Under the pieces are notes generated by a model. That model was not told where the DNA came from. It did not search any database and saw only the letters and a list, made by a program, of their open reading frames with translations. Shown here one piece after another: positions 18,338 to 26,854 of a stretch of 64,000 bases of DNA; the stretch's first letter is position 1; every line of letters begins with the position of its first letter. The stretch covers positions 1 to 64,000 of the forward strand of contig NZ_BDDE01000029.1 of NCBI RefSeq assembly GCF_008327685.1, written 5' to 3'. This stretch comes from Actinomadura sp. K4S16. GTDB lineage: Bacteria; Actinomycetota; Actinomycetes; Streptosporangiales; Streptosporangiaceae. The position numbers were made by a program, and so were the translations under genes.

Positions 18338-19750
18338 TACTCCAGCGGTAAGTCGTGATCTTGCTGGTGGGGGTGCTGGAGCATGCAGACGGCCACCGCG
18401 TGATCATGGGTGTTTGTGAGGACAACCGAAGATCGCGTGGTGGCCGCTGGGCCCAGCGTAGACCCTGGCCGGTGGCAGACGATGCTGGAGGATTTGTTGG
18501 GCCGGGTGGCCTGCAGGTTCAAGCGGGTGGAGACCCGGCGGCGGTTCCGGGGCCTGCTGGAGGGGCTGCTGGCGGAGCTGCCGCGCAAGAACTGCTGGAC
18601 GATCGCCGAGCACGCCGGGGACCGCAACCCGTACGGGATGCAGTACCTGCTGAGCCGGGCGGTGTGGGACGCCGACCAGATACGTGATGACCTGCGCGGC
18701 TATGTCACCGAGCAGCTCGGGTCGGCGGGGGCGGTGCTGGTGGTGGACGAGACCGGCGATCTGAAGAAGGGCACCTGCAGCGCCGGGGTGCAGCGCCAGT
18801 ACACCGGCACCGCCGGCCGGATCGAGAACAGCCAGGTCGCGGTGTTCCTGGGCTACGCCACCGATGCCGGGCACGCCTTCCTCGACCGGGAGCTCTACCT
18901 GCCCCGCATCTGGGCCGGCGACACTGACCGGCGCCAAGCGGCCGGGGTGCCCGCCGACCGGACCTTCGCCACCAAGCCCGAGCTGGCCCGCCGCATGCTC
19001 GCCCGCGCGCTGGACGCCGGGGTGCAGGCGGGGTGGGCCACCGGCGACGAGGTCTACGGCCAAAGCCCGGACCTGCGTGGTGAGCTGGAACAACGCGGGG
19101 TGGGGTACGTGCTGGCGGTCGCCTCCAGCCACCGCGTCACCCTGGGCGTCGGCACCCGCCGCGCCGACCAGGCCGCCGCCGCACTGCCCAAACGGGCCTG
19201 GCAGCCCCTGTCGGCCGGGACCGGCGCCAAAGGCGAACGCCTCTACCACTGGGCCCTGATCGGCATCGACCACCACAGGCCCGGCTGCCGGTGGCTGCTG
19301 GTCCGCCGCAACCGCCGCACCGGTGAACTGGCGTTCTACCGCTGCTACGCACCCGCGCCCGTCCCGCTGCACACCCTGGTCACCGTCGCGGGCCGCCGCT
19401 GGACGATCGAGGAATCGTTCCAGGCCGGCAAGGGCCTGTGCGGTCTGGACCAGCACCAGGTCCGCACCTGGAGATCGTGGTACCGGTGGACCACCATGGC
19501 CATGCTCGCCCACGCCTTCCTCACCGCGGTCACCGCGTCCGAGCACACCCGCCCACAGGACGAGCCCGATCTGATCCCGGTCACCCTCGCCGAAGTCCAA
19601 CGCCTCATGACCCGGCTCACCGCCAGTCCACCACAGGCCGTCGAACTCTCCCGCCACTGGTCACACTGGCGCCGACGCCATCAAGCCCACGCCCGCACAT
19701 GCCACCACCAGCGACAACAGACCTGAAGATCACGACTTACCGCTGGAGTA
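18338..19750 (+). mobile_element. IS701-family element inside sduA
   Basis: The ends are perfect 25-bp inverted repeats (18338-18362, beginning TACTCCAGCGGTAAGTCG, and 19726-19750). CTAG occurs directly on both sides (18334-18337 and 19751-19754), which is a 4-bp target duplication. The element is 1,413 bp long and carries a single intact transposase gene. Perfect ends and a clean target duplication suggest a recent insertion. Confidence 0.93.
18410..19726 (+). CDS. IS701-family transposase
   Basis: The 438-aa protein shows the IS701/DDE_5 pattern: AGAVLVVDETGDLKKGTCSA (first Asp near residue 106), GWATGDEVYGQSPDLRGEL (second Asp near 205), and RRWTIEESFQAGKGLCGLDQ (Glu). Length is normal and no frameshift is present. 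GTG 18410 or GTG 18416 is the start. The stop codon lies next to the right inverted repeat. It is probably active. Confidence 0.92.
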   Translation: MFVRTTEDRVVAAGPSVDPGRWQTMLEDLLGRVACRFKRVETRRRFRGLLEGLLAELPRKNCWTIAEHAGDRNPYGMQYLLSRAVWDADQIRDDLRGYVTEQLGSAGAVLVVDETGDLKKGTCSAGVQRQYTGTAGRIENSQVAVFLGYATDAGHAFLDRELYLPRIWAGDTDRRQAAGVPADRTFATKPELARRMLARALDAGVQAGWATGDEVYGQSPDLRGELEQRGVGYVLAVASSHRVTLGVGTRRADQAAAALPKRAWQPLSAGTGAKGERLYHWALIGIDHHRPGCRWLLVRRNRRTGELAFYRCYAPAPVPLHTLVTVAGRRWTIEESFQAGKGLCGLDQHQVRTWRSWYRWTTMAMLAHAFLTAVTASEHTRPQDEPDLIPVTLAEVQRLMTRLTASPPQAVELSRHWSHWRRRHQAHARTCHHQRQQT

Positions 19751-20397
19751 CTAGGCCCGAGAAGTTTCAAAAATTGCACCGCGAGATCGAGCTGGTGAGT
19801 CTCGATCACCTCATCGCCTCCTACGAAGAATCATTGGAGAAGGGTGAGAATGAGCAGTACTGGCAGATATTTTTTGATGACAACGCCTTTGCTCTCCAGC
19901 AAGTGTTCGGCGCGCCAATGGTCAGCGTTCAGTCGCAAGCAACGGTGGGCGGCGGCAGCCTCGCGGGAGGTGGTGATAAGATTGCCGACTACTTGTTTAA
20001 GAATTCGCTCACCAACAATGTGGCATTGGTGGAGATCAAGAAGCCGACAACCCGACTGCTCGACACGCGAGAGCATCGAACGGGGGTGTACGGCCCTTCA
20101 AAGGAGCTGAATGGCGCGGTCACGCAGGTTCTCGATCAGGCATACCAACTGACGTCGAACCTCGCCACGCTGAAGCACAATTCGCGCCGATGGGACTTGG
20201 AGTCCTATGCGATCTCCTGCTTTGTTGTGGCAGGACGCACCCCGCCTCCGGATGAGCCATCGAAGCAGAAGTCCTTCGAGCTATACCGCGCCAATTCTCG
20301 CAGCGTCACTATCGTGACCTATGACGAAATTCTTGAACGACTCAGGCTCCTGCGCAACTTCCTTGCGCCTACTGATAGCGGCACCGCGGAAGGCTGA

Positions 20398-20707
20398 ACA
20401 AAATGGCGCCCTCCCGCTTGTAGACATACCCTCGGTGAGGCACAACGACCGGCACTCGTAGCGATTGACTTCTACAATCGGCCAGCGGCCGTCGCAGTGA
20501 GGTGGTCTCAGCGAAATCGATCCGGATAAGGATGCTTTTCCTGTCACAAACGAAGCTTTGAGGGCAGACACGCGAACGATCAGGCGGCGTCCGGAAAGGG
20601 CGTGGAGCCCCCGGTAGAAGAGGTCTCACCACGAGATCTCGTCCGCAGCCGAAAAGCTCCACTGATCAGCTATCGAGCCACGCTCGATGTCTCGCGGGGC
20701 GTGTCCG
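20398..20707. other. Gap after the Shedu gene
   Basis: No gene is recognised. Frames on the minus strand lack starts and domains. Confidence 0.4.
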
Positions 20708-21150
20708 TCAGATGATCAGGCCTATCGGGCAACGTAGATGGTTGACGAGTGCGTCGAGCCACCGGGCCCCCACAGCGCCGTCAATGGCGCGGTGATCGAT
20801 AGAGACCGTGAGCTGCATCAGTGGCCGGACCTGGCACTCATCGTCGATGGCGACGACCCCGGGTCGCACGGCGCCCACCGCCAGGATCACGGAGTGGGGT
20901 GGATTGATGATCGCCGAGAACGAATCGACACCGTACATGCTCAAGTTGCTCACGGTCAGTGATCCACCCTCAAGGTCGGCTTGCGTCAACCGACCGGTGT
21001 TAGCCCGTGCCACCAGATCTCGCATCGCACTGGACAGCAAGCCCAGAGAAGCCAACTCGGGGGTGCGCAGAACAGGGTTACCATCGATCCGCTTCGGAAT
21101 CGCCGAGCCGACAACGAGCCGACATGGGCCGTTGTAGGTCTTGTGACTTC
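20708..21150 (-). pseudogene. 2-oxo acid dehydrogenase E2 acyltransferase, 3' fragment
   Basis: The minus strand reads LASLGLLSSAMRDLVARANT, TQADLEGGSLTVSNLSMYGV, SFSAIINPPHSVILAVGAVR and DHRAIDGAVGARWLDALV. This is the end of the catalytic domain of a dihydrolipoamide acyltransferase, with the catalytic His and Asp of DHRAIDGA kept. The lipoyl domain, the subunit-binding domain and most of the catalytic domain are missing. It is a stranded gene end inside the island, presumably carried in by recombination. Confidence 0.75.
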
Positions 21151-21367
21151 ATCGCCGGCGGTCCCCGCCTGACCTGCGCGGATGACAACCATGCTTTGGC
21201 TGGCTCTGCTCCTAGTGTTTCGTGTGACGGTCGTGGTTCCGGGCCGACCGGCTGGATATGCGTGTGCGCTACTGGCCAGAATTGGACGCGGTCCGGTGTT
21301 GCGAGGATCCGGGGTGCTGGTTCGCCCATCGCTAGTATTGATCGGTCAAGATGAGAGGTTCCCAGCA

Positions 21368-21700
21368 GTGAGTCGATCTTTTTTCAGTGTTCTCCTGTCC
21401 GCACTCCTGGCCGGAACTATCAGTGGTGCCGCAACTAGCGCAGCCATAGGAGTGCTGGGGCTCAATAAGGGACCAGTTGGACCTTCGGGGCCGCCTGGTC
21501 CAAGTGGCGTCGATACCGCATCCATCAATGATTTCTCCGGCATGTATTTGTTGAGCGATGCAATGGGTGATGGTCCCGCGTGCCCGGCTGGAACCTACGA
21601 GATCCCGGGAAGCAATGTAGTTCTTCAGACTAAAATGAAGTACGATAAAGACTACAGCCGATTGGTCGAGTATCGCGTATGCATGATCAAGAAGAGATAG
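21368..21700 (+). CDS. Small secreted or membrane-anchored protein with a collagen-like stretch
   Basis: GTG 21368 with the ribosome-binding site AGAGG (21354-21358) starts a 110-aa protein. It has an N-terminal hydrophobic segment (FFSVLLSALLAGTISGAATS), four Gly-X-Y triplets (GPVGPSGPPGPSG) and a C-terminal domain containing two Cys (CPAGTYEIPGSN and RVCMIKK). The Gly-X-Y run is short, and such segments occur in many bacterial surface proteins. The DNA is more AT-rich than the flanks, as in the neighbouring cargo. Function is unknown. Confidence 0.55.
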   Translation: MSRSFFSVLLSALLAGTISGAATSAAIGVLGLNKGPVGPSGPPGPSGVDTASINDFSGMYLLSDAMGDGPACPAGTYEIPGSNVVLQTKMKYDKDYSRLVEYRVCMIKKR

Positions 21701-21981
21701 TTGCACAGCTCTGGCCTTGGATCTCCGACGCGCCTCGCCAGGACATGGGATTAATCTGGTACAAACCCTGCCCTTCGCGACCTGGCCAGGCGCGTCTCCA
21801 GCGCGGCGGGCTTGGTCAACGGTGGCCGACGGCCAACCACCCAGGCTTCCGCCACGACGGTGTCACCGGCGGTGCAGCCGCTAGTCAGCGATGACCGGAA
21901 ACGGGCATCTTCCGGGACCGCAGGAGGCCGCCCTTTGTCGGTGCGCCCTGAAATCATCGTTGTCATCTCTGGATCGGCTTG

Positions 21982-24900
21982 ATGGGAAGAGACGTGCCCG
22001 ATCACTCCCTAGTCCCGGCTAACTCCGCGGAGCTGGAGTTCCGTTTTCACGTCGGCTCGAGCCTGCTTATCGAGTTCGCGCTCAGTCATACCTCGGTGGA
22101 TGTTCTGCGGGAACTGGTGCAGAACGAGTACGACGCGGGAGGTACCGAACTGGTGGTCGAGTTCGGTCCAGACGCTCTCAAGGTCCGCGGCAACGGAAAG
22201 ACGATCGATCGCGCGGGATGGAAGCGGCTGAGTGTCATGCTCGGCCACGGTCTGATACCGGACGCGGCAGATCGTGTCGAGCCGAAGTCCAACGGCATCG
22301 GGTCGAAAAACTTCGGGCTCCGCTCCCTGTTCTTGCTCGGCGACCGCATCAACATCATGTCCGGTGGGAGGCGCACTATCCTCGACCGCACCAAGGGGGC
22401 GCTGGCCGAACCACTGCCGCATCCGGACTCCAGCACCCAGCCGGGTGTGACCCTCGTGGTTCCATACCGCAAGAGGGATGACGGCCCCCTGCGGGCCTTC
22501 GACGAACATCACGAGGCCGAAGCGCTGAAGGCTATCGCAGCCGAGTTCGCGCCGACCCTAATCAAGCTGGCCCACCCCGGGCCAGGGAAGAACCTCCAGT
22601 CCGTCGTGCTTTGCTCCGAGCGTCTCGGGCACGAGTTGCGCTGGCGGCAGTCTGCCCGCGCGGGGCAGCGGGGTTCCGGTTTGATCAAGCGGACGGCCAA
22701 GCTCGAAGAGCACGGCCCGTCGCTGGCCCACGCGTCGGGAACGATCAGCGAGAGGGAGTACCAGCGTGTTCTGATACCGCCAGCAGCGCTCCGCAGACCG
22801 AACGTGCCCAGCTACTTCCAGGTTCCCGGGGGCCGGATCCGATTGGGTGTCTCAGTCCGGACTCGGCGCCGCGGCCTGGACCTGGAGACACCGGGGATCT
22901 TCTACTACCCGATGGGCGCCATCCGGGCGCGGACCGGGTTCGGATTCAGCATCAGCGCCCCGTTCGAGATGACCGAGGACCGCAGTCAGCTTGTCGATCC
23001 CCAGAACAGCGACTGGAACGCCTGGCTGGTCGAGCAAGCCGCCGCGTTCGCCGTCCGCCTACTCGCCGAACGCCTGTTCGTCGAATTTGGCGCTCAAGCG
23101 TTCCTCGCCTTTGACCCGCGGGCAGCAGGCTCTTCCACAGTTCCCGCACTAAGGGAGGAGATCGACCGGCTGCTGCGTAGCGAGTCGTGCTGGCCGACCC
23201 AAGCGACGACAGGCCGCGCCAAGCGATCGCTACGCGCCCCGGTCGAATCCCTGACGATCCCGGCCAACCCCGCGCTGGCGGCCTTCAGAGCCGGTACCTC
23301 AAGCCCGGACCATCTGCTGCACTCCAGCCTCGTCACACGCCCAGAGACCCAGGCGATGGCGGTCGCGCTGGGAGGTAAGGCGTTCACGGTCAGCTCACTA
23401 ATCCGCCTGCGCTGCGCAGGCGAGAACGCACGCGAACTGGCGACCAAACTCGACCAAGCCACCGAGGTAGCACGGTATTACACCGACTTCCCGGACGCGC
23501 TGCGCGATCTCACGCTCCAGCAGCACTTCGCGGCCGCCCTAGACGGGTGTAGGACCGCCCTCACCGCTGACCACAGGCGAGATCTCCGCACCGCGCCCAC
23601 CACGCTGACCGGCGCGGGGACGCTTGGCTCGCCGAAGGGGCTTTGGATTGTCGACGAGGCAGTCGCCGACGTGATTTCCTGGGACCAGACGCTGCATCCA
23701 GACCTGGTCGACTCCAAGGTCCTTGCCGGGTTGTGCAGGCCGTTCAACTTTACCCGATGGGCGATAGAAACAGCGAGCCGTCTTGTGGACGGGACCGCCT
23801 CCGAGCAGGCACGCGATGCTCTCGCACGCTACATACGAGGTCGGCCAACTCTGTCGAGGAAAGCGTGGGCCGCGGTCCGCCGCGCCCCGGTGCTCCAGGA
23901 CCACAACGGCGAGTGGGTTGCTCCTGCAAACATGGTGAGCCGGTCGGCGAAGGGTGCCACGCTCCTTGCGCCGGCACTGCACTTGTCCACGCCTGCTGAC
24001 GAGGACAACGACTCGTTAAAGCCCCTTCGATTCCGTCAGGCAGTTCGGGGCAGCGACATAGTGGCCCTTGCACGACTGGTGGAGCAGGGCACCGTTCCTC
24101 CAGAGGTCATGCGACAGGCAATCGCCCGCCTGCAAAGACTGCTTTCACTGTCCGTGCTCACCCACCTCAAGACCATCAAGTTCCTCGAGACGGGGCCGGG
24201 CACGGCAACGGCGCCCTCCGACGCTTACAACCGGTCCGACCATCTGGTCGCAGTGCTGGGGGAGGACGCCCCATACGCCGTGGGCATGTCGACGGCCCTG
24301 CTACGACGACTCGGATGCCGGACCGAACCCCGCGCGGACGACATCCTCGCAGCCCTGATGAAACTGCAGGAGTCCGGCAGTCACGTCACCAAGCCAGACC
24401 TTGTCTACCGGGCACTGGTATCGGCGTTGCGCCGGGAGAGGCGGCGTGCCGGCGAGCTGCGAGACCGGCAAGTCATCTGGACCGGTAGCAGATGGGAGGC
24501 AGCAGGTAACTGCCTTGTCGGCGCGGACAACCGCAGTGCTTTCCTCGACGTGGTCACGGTGCTGCCAGAGGCGTTGCGAGATACCTGGGTCTTCCTCGGC
24601 GCCACCCAACGGCCTACCCCCGCACACTGGCGGCGTCTGTTCGTGCGGGTCAGCGAACTCTACGGCGCGCAGCGCCCGATTCCCCGCCACGTGGCCGAGG
24701 CGTTGCGGCGGGCGTACCACCGCCTTGACGCACCCCCAGAGGGGCTCGCCCCCGGCACGCACCTGCTTCTGGACGACCAGCGTGGCCTGCACACTCTAAA
24801 GGAGGCGACCACGGAGGGCTTCCTCATCAACGACGACCCCGCGCTGGCGGCGGCAGCGGTGGCCGCGCGCGTGCCCGTATCCTTCGCCGACACCTCTGAT

Positions 24901-26130
24901 GGGCGCGTAATCGGGTTCCTCGAAGCCGCTGGTACCAGGCCGCTATCTAAAGCAGCCAAACGGGAGGACACAGAGTACGGTTCCGAAATCGAGCCAGATC
25001 AAACGCTCCGGCTCGACATCACCCTCGCGCGGCTCCACGACCCGAATTTCGCGTCTGCGGTAGCTGCGCTTGCCTCCGCAGTCTCCGGACCGGATCAGTC
25101 GCGCACAGTTGGCAGACTAACTGCCCGGCTCGCCCGGATCACGCAGATAACCCTCGTCAACGGGATCCAACGCAAGTACCGTGTCGGCGGACACGCCCTC
25201 ACCGTGGCCGTGGATTACAACGTAGACGACAATCAGATCGTCCTCGACCAAGTCGCCAGCTCCCATGAGCAGCGCAGGCTCGTCGCCAACGCGGTCGCTG
25301 GCTTGGCGGACTCAGGGCCGCTCGGGGAACGGCTGCTTGGCGACGCCGTCTACTTCCTGTTGCGGTGCCGGTCGGCACGTGAAATGCAACGTGAACTGGA
25401 GCGCCGCAAAGTGAACTGGCGGCCCCGCACACCCGGCACCGAATACGCCGAAGACGCGGACGACGAGGACCTAGCATCACTCTCCGACGCCCTCAGCCAG
25501 CATGTCGTCCGGGAAGCAATGTCAAAGCCGCTACCGGACAACAGTGGTTCACAGAAACCACCCACACTGCCGGCCGCCCGAGCCCTCCGGCCGCCCTTGC
25601 CTGACCTCGGACGCGTCCAAGCCCTGCCCGCAGAGAGAACAGCAACACCATCCCACAAGCGCCAAGCAACCGCAGGCAGCGGCGGTTCCGGCGCTTGGAC
25701 ACCACGCAGCTACCAGGAATCGGAGGATGACCGGGAGGTCGGCCGGCGCGGCGAAGAAATAGTCCTCGCCATCGAACGCGAGCGCGTGAGGCAGCTTGGC
25801 TTCTCGCCAGACCGTGTCAGGTGGGTCGCCGACGCTAACCCCGGCTCGGACCATGACATCGTCTCTGTTGACGACGATGGTGCCGAATTGTGGGTCGAGG
25901 TCAAGTCCACCACGAGCCGCCAAGGCCAGTTCGTCTGGCCCGCCGCCGAGTTCCAGCTAGCGGTGCGCGCCCGTCAGCGCTATGTCCTCTACCGCGTCTA
26001 CGAGGCCAACACCACAACGCCGTCATGGCGTTGCATTCGCGATCCGATCGGCCTTTTCGACGCCGGCGAGCTCCATCTCGACCTCAACCGCCTCACAGGA
26101 GACGTTGGCCCTCTGGCCGGGCCCTCATGA
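21982..26130 (+). CDS. Sacsin-like GHKL ATPase with C-terminal DUF3883 domain
   Basis: This 1,382-aa protein starts with a GHKL/Hsp90-type ATP-binding domain: N-box VLRELVQNEYDAGGTELVVE (about residue 41) and glycine-rich KSNGIGSKNFGLRSLF (about 103). A long middle region of roughly 1,000 residues has no motif I can name. A proline-rich linker (about 1175-1245) then leads to a DUF3883 domain (DREVGRRGEEIVLAIERERV, ELWVEVKSTTSRQGQFVW) with the Glu-x-Lys of a PD-(D/E)XK fold near residue 1304. The coupling of an ATPase switch to a nuclease-like tail resembles defence effectors. ATG 21982 is used; GTG 21994 is possible. No frameshift is present. Confidence 0.8.
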   Translation: MGRDVPDHSLVPANSAELEFRFHVGSSLLIEFALSHTSVDVLRELVQNEYDAGGTELVVEFGPDALKVRGNGKTIDRAGWKRLSVMLGHGLIPDAADRVEPKSNGIGSKNFGLRSLFLLGDRINIMSGGRRTILDRTKGALAEPLPHPDSSTQPGVTLVVPYRKRDDGPLRAFDEHHEAEALKAIAAEFAPTLIKLAHPGPGKNLQSVVLCSERLGHELRWRQSARAGQRGSGLIKRTAKLEEHGPSLAHASGTISEREYQRVLIPPAALRRPNVPSYFQVPGGRIRLGVSVRTRRRGLDLETPGIFYYPMGAIRARTGFGFSISAPFEMTEDRSQLVDPQNSDWNAWLVEQAAAFAVRLLAERLFVEFGAQAFLAFDPRAAGSSTVPALREEIDRLLRSESCWPTQATTGRAKRSLRAPVESLTIPANPALAAFRAGTSSPDHLLHSSLVTRPETQAMAVALGGKAFTVSSLIRLRCAGENARELATKLDQATEVARYYTDFPDALRDLTLQQHFAAALDGCRTALTADHRRDLRTAPTTLTGAGTLGSPKGLWIVDEAVADVISWDQTLHPDLVDSKVLAGLCRPFNFTRWAIETASRLVDGTASEQARDALARYIRGRPTLSRKAWAAVRRAPVLQDHNGEWVAPANMVSRSAKGATLLAPALHLSTPADEDNDSLKPLRFRQAVRGSDIVALARLVEQGTVPPEVMRQAIARLQRLLSLSVLTHLKTIKFLETGPGTATAPSDAYNRSDHLVAVLGEDAPYAVGMSTALLRRLGCRTEPRADDILAALMKLQESGSHVTKPDLVYRALVSALRRERRRAGELRDRQVIWTGSRWEAAGNCLVGADNRSAFLDVVTVLPEALRDTWVFLGATQRPTPAHWRRLFVRVSELYGAQRPIPRHVAEALRRAYHRLDAPPEGLAPGTHLLLDDQRGLHTLKEATTEGFLINDDPALAAAAVAARVPVSFADTSDGRVIGFLEAAGTRPLSKAAKREDTEYGSEIEPDQTLRLDITLARLHDPNFASAVAALASAVSGPDQSRTVGRLTARLARITQITLVNGIQRKYRVGGHALTVAVDYNVDDNQIVLDQVASSHEQRRLVANAVAGLADSGPLGERLLGDAVYFLLRCRSAREMQRELERRKVNWRPRTPGTEYAEDADDEDLASLSDALSQHVVREAMSKPLPDNSGSQKPPTLPAARALRPPLPDLGRVQALPAERTATPSHKRQATAGSGGSGAWTPRSYQESEDDREVGRRGEEIVLAIERERVRQLGFSPDRVRWVADANPGSDHDIVSVDDDGAELWVEVKSTTSRQGQFVWPAAEFQLAVRARQRYVLYRVYEANTTTPSWRCIRDPIGLFDAGELHLDLNRLTGDVGPLAGPS

Positions 26131-26854
26131 CTCGCGGGCTCAATGCACCAAGCGGGCTCGACGTCAGCGAGTAGCCACCCTGTGGGCACACTGAGCTTCC
26201 CCGGTTTGTCAATCCTAATGACTTCCGAACGGCCCGGTCCCGGTCGCGGACGTCTACTGAAACGTGCGACTTCGTTCGGAGGTGGCGCCGGGGGGAGCAC
26301 CCGGACGCGTGCCGCACTGACGTCCTGGACGCCCTCTCCGCCGTCCTGGAGCGCGCCGAGGCGCTCGCGTGGCACCTGTCTCGCGCCGCCCGGTGCCCGC
26401 AGCCTGGTCCCGTAGCCAGCTCCCGAGCAGAGGCGGAGGGCCAGGCACCGAGTCGGCGGCGCGTGCGGCCCGGTTGTCGGGCCGCCTTGAAAGCTGCACA
26501 CGAAGTCTTCATAAGTCCTGCTGAGTAGGGGTTCTCCCCAAGACGAACTTCATGACAACCATGACCACAACAGGGGACCATGGGGGTCGTGACAGCCTGC
26601 TCGCATCCGTACGACCACGTCAGAGTGGGTATCGCCAGGACCTGGCGCCGTGCTTCGCCGCGCCTGAATGCATCCTACCGGGAGCTCTCCGCTCCCAATC
26701 TTGCTCCCACCCGCTTGGGCGTCGCTCGCCACCGCACTCAGCGAGCGATGGGCAGCCCACAGCTGGACGCGCTCTCCCCTTCGACAGCACTGTCAGGACA
26801 CCATCCAGTACTCTGCTGAACTGCTGAACCATCCCGGTCATTATGGAGGTATTC
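26131..26854. other. Gap between the two DUF3883 genes
   Basis: A frame with coding-like composition reads EHPDACRTDVLDALSAVLER and AEALAWHLSRAARC (about 26290-26400), ending at TAG 26525, but it has no start codon after the preceding stop. It may be a gene scrap. The rest shows nothing. The Shine-Dalgarno of the next gene (TGGAGGT) lies at 26844-26850. Confidence 0.35.

Larger units (their letters stand above)
17589..20397 (+). pseudogene. sduA: Shedu defence protein SduA, split by an IS701 element
   Basis: The gene runs 17589-18337, is interrupted by an insertion sequence, and resumes at 19755-20397. Removing 18338-19750 and one CTAG copy restores a single open frame of about 463 codons. 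The C-terminal part is a DUF4263/SduA nuclease domain (YWQIFFDDNAFALQQVFGAP, then NNVALVEIKKPTTRLL with Glu-x-Lys, then ELNGAVTQVLDQAYQL). The N-terminal 250 residues are a domain I cannot name. GTG 17589 has GAGG 6 nt upstream. The codon pattern is more AT-rich than in the flanks, consistent with transfer. As it stands only a truncated N-terminal product can be made, because the interrupted frame ends at 18419 inside the insertion. Confidence 0.85.

Noticed and set aside
20281..20662. Two overlapping minus-strand frames after the Shedu gene
   Set aside because: No start context, no domain, and partly antisense to the Shedu C-terminus.
26268..26527. Coding-like frame with ACRTDVLDALSAVLERAEAL
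   Set aside because: Composition looks coding, but no start codon exists between the preceding stop and the homologous-looking part, so at most it is a scrap.
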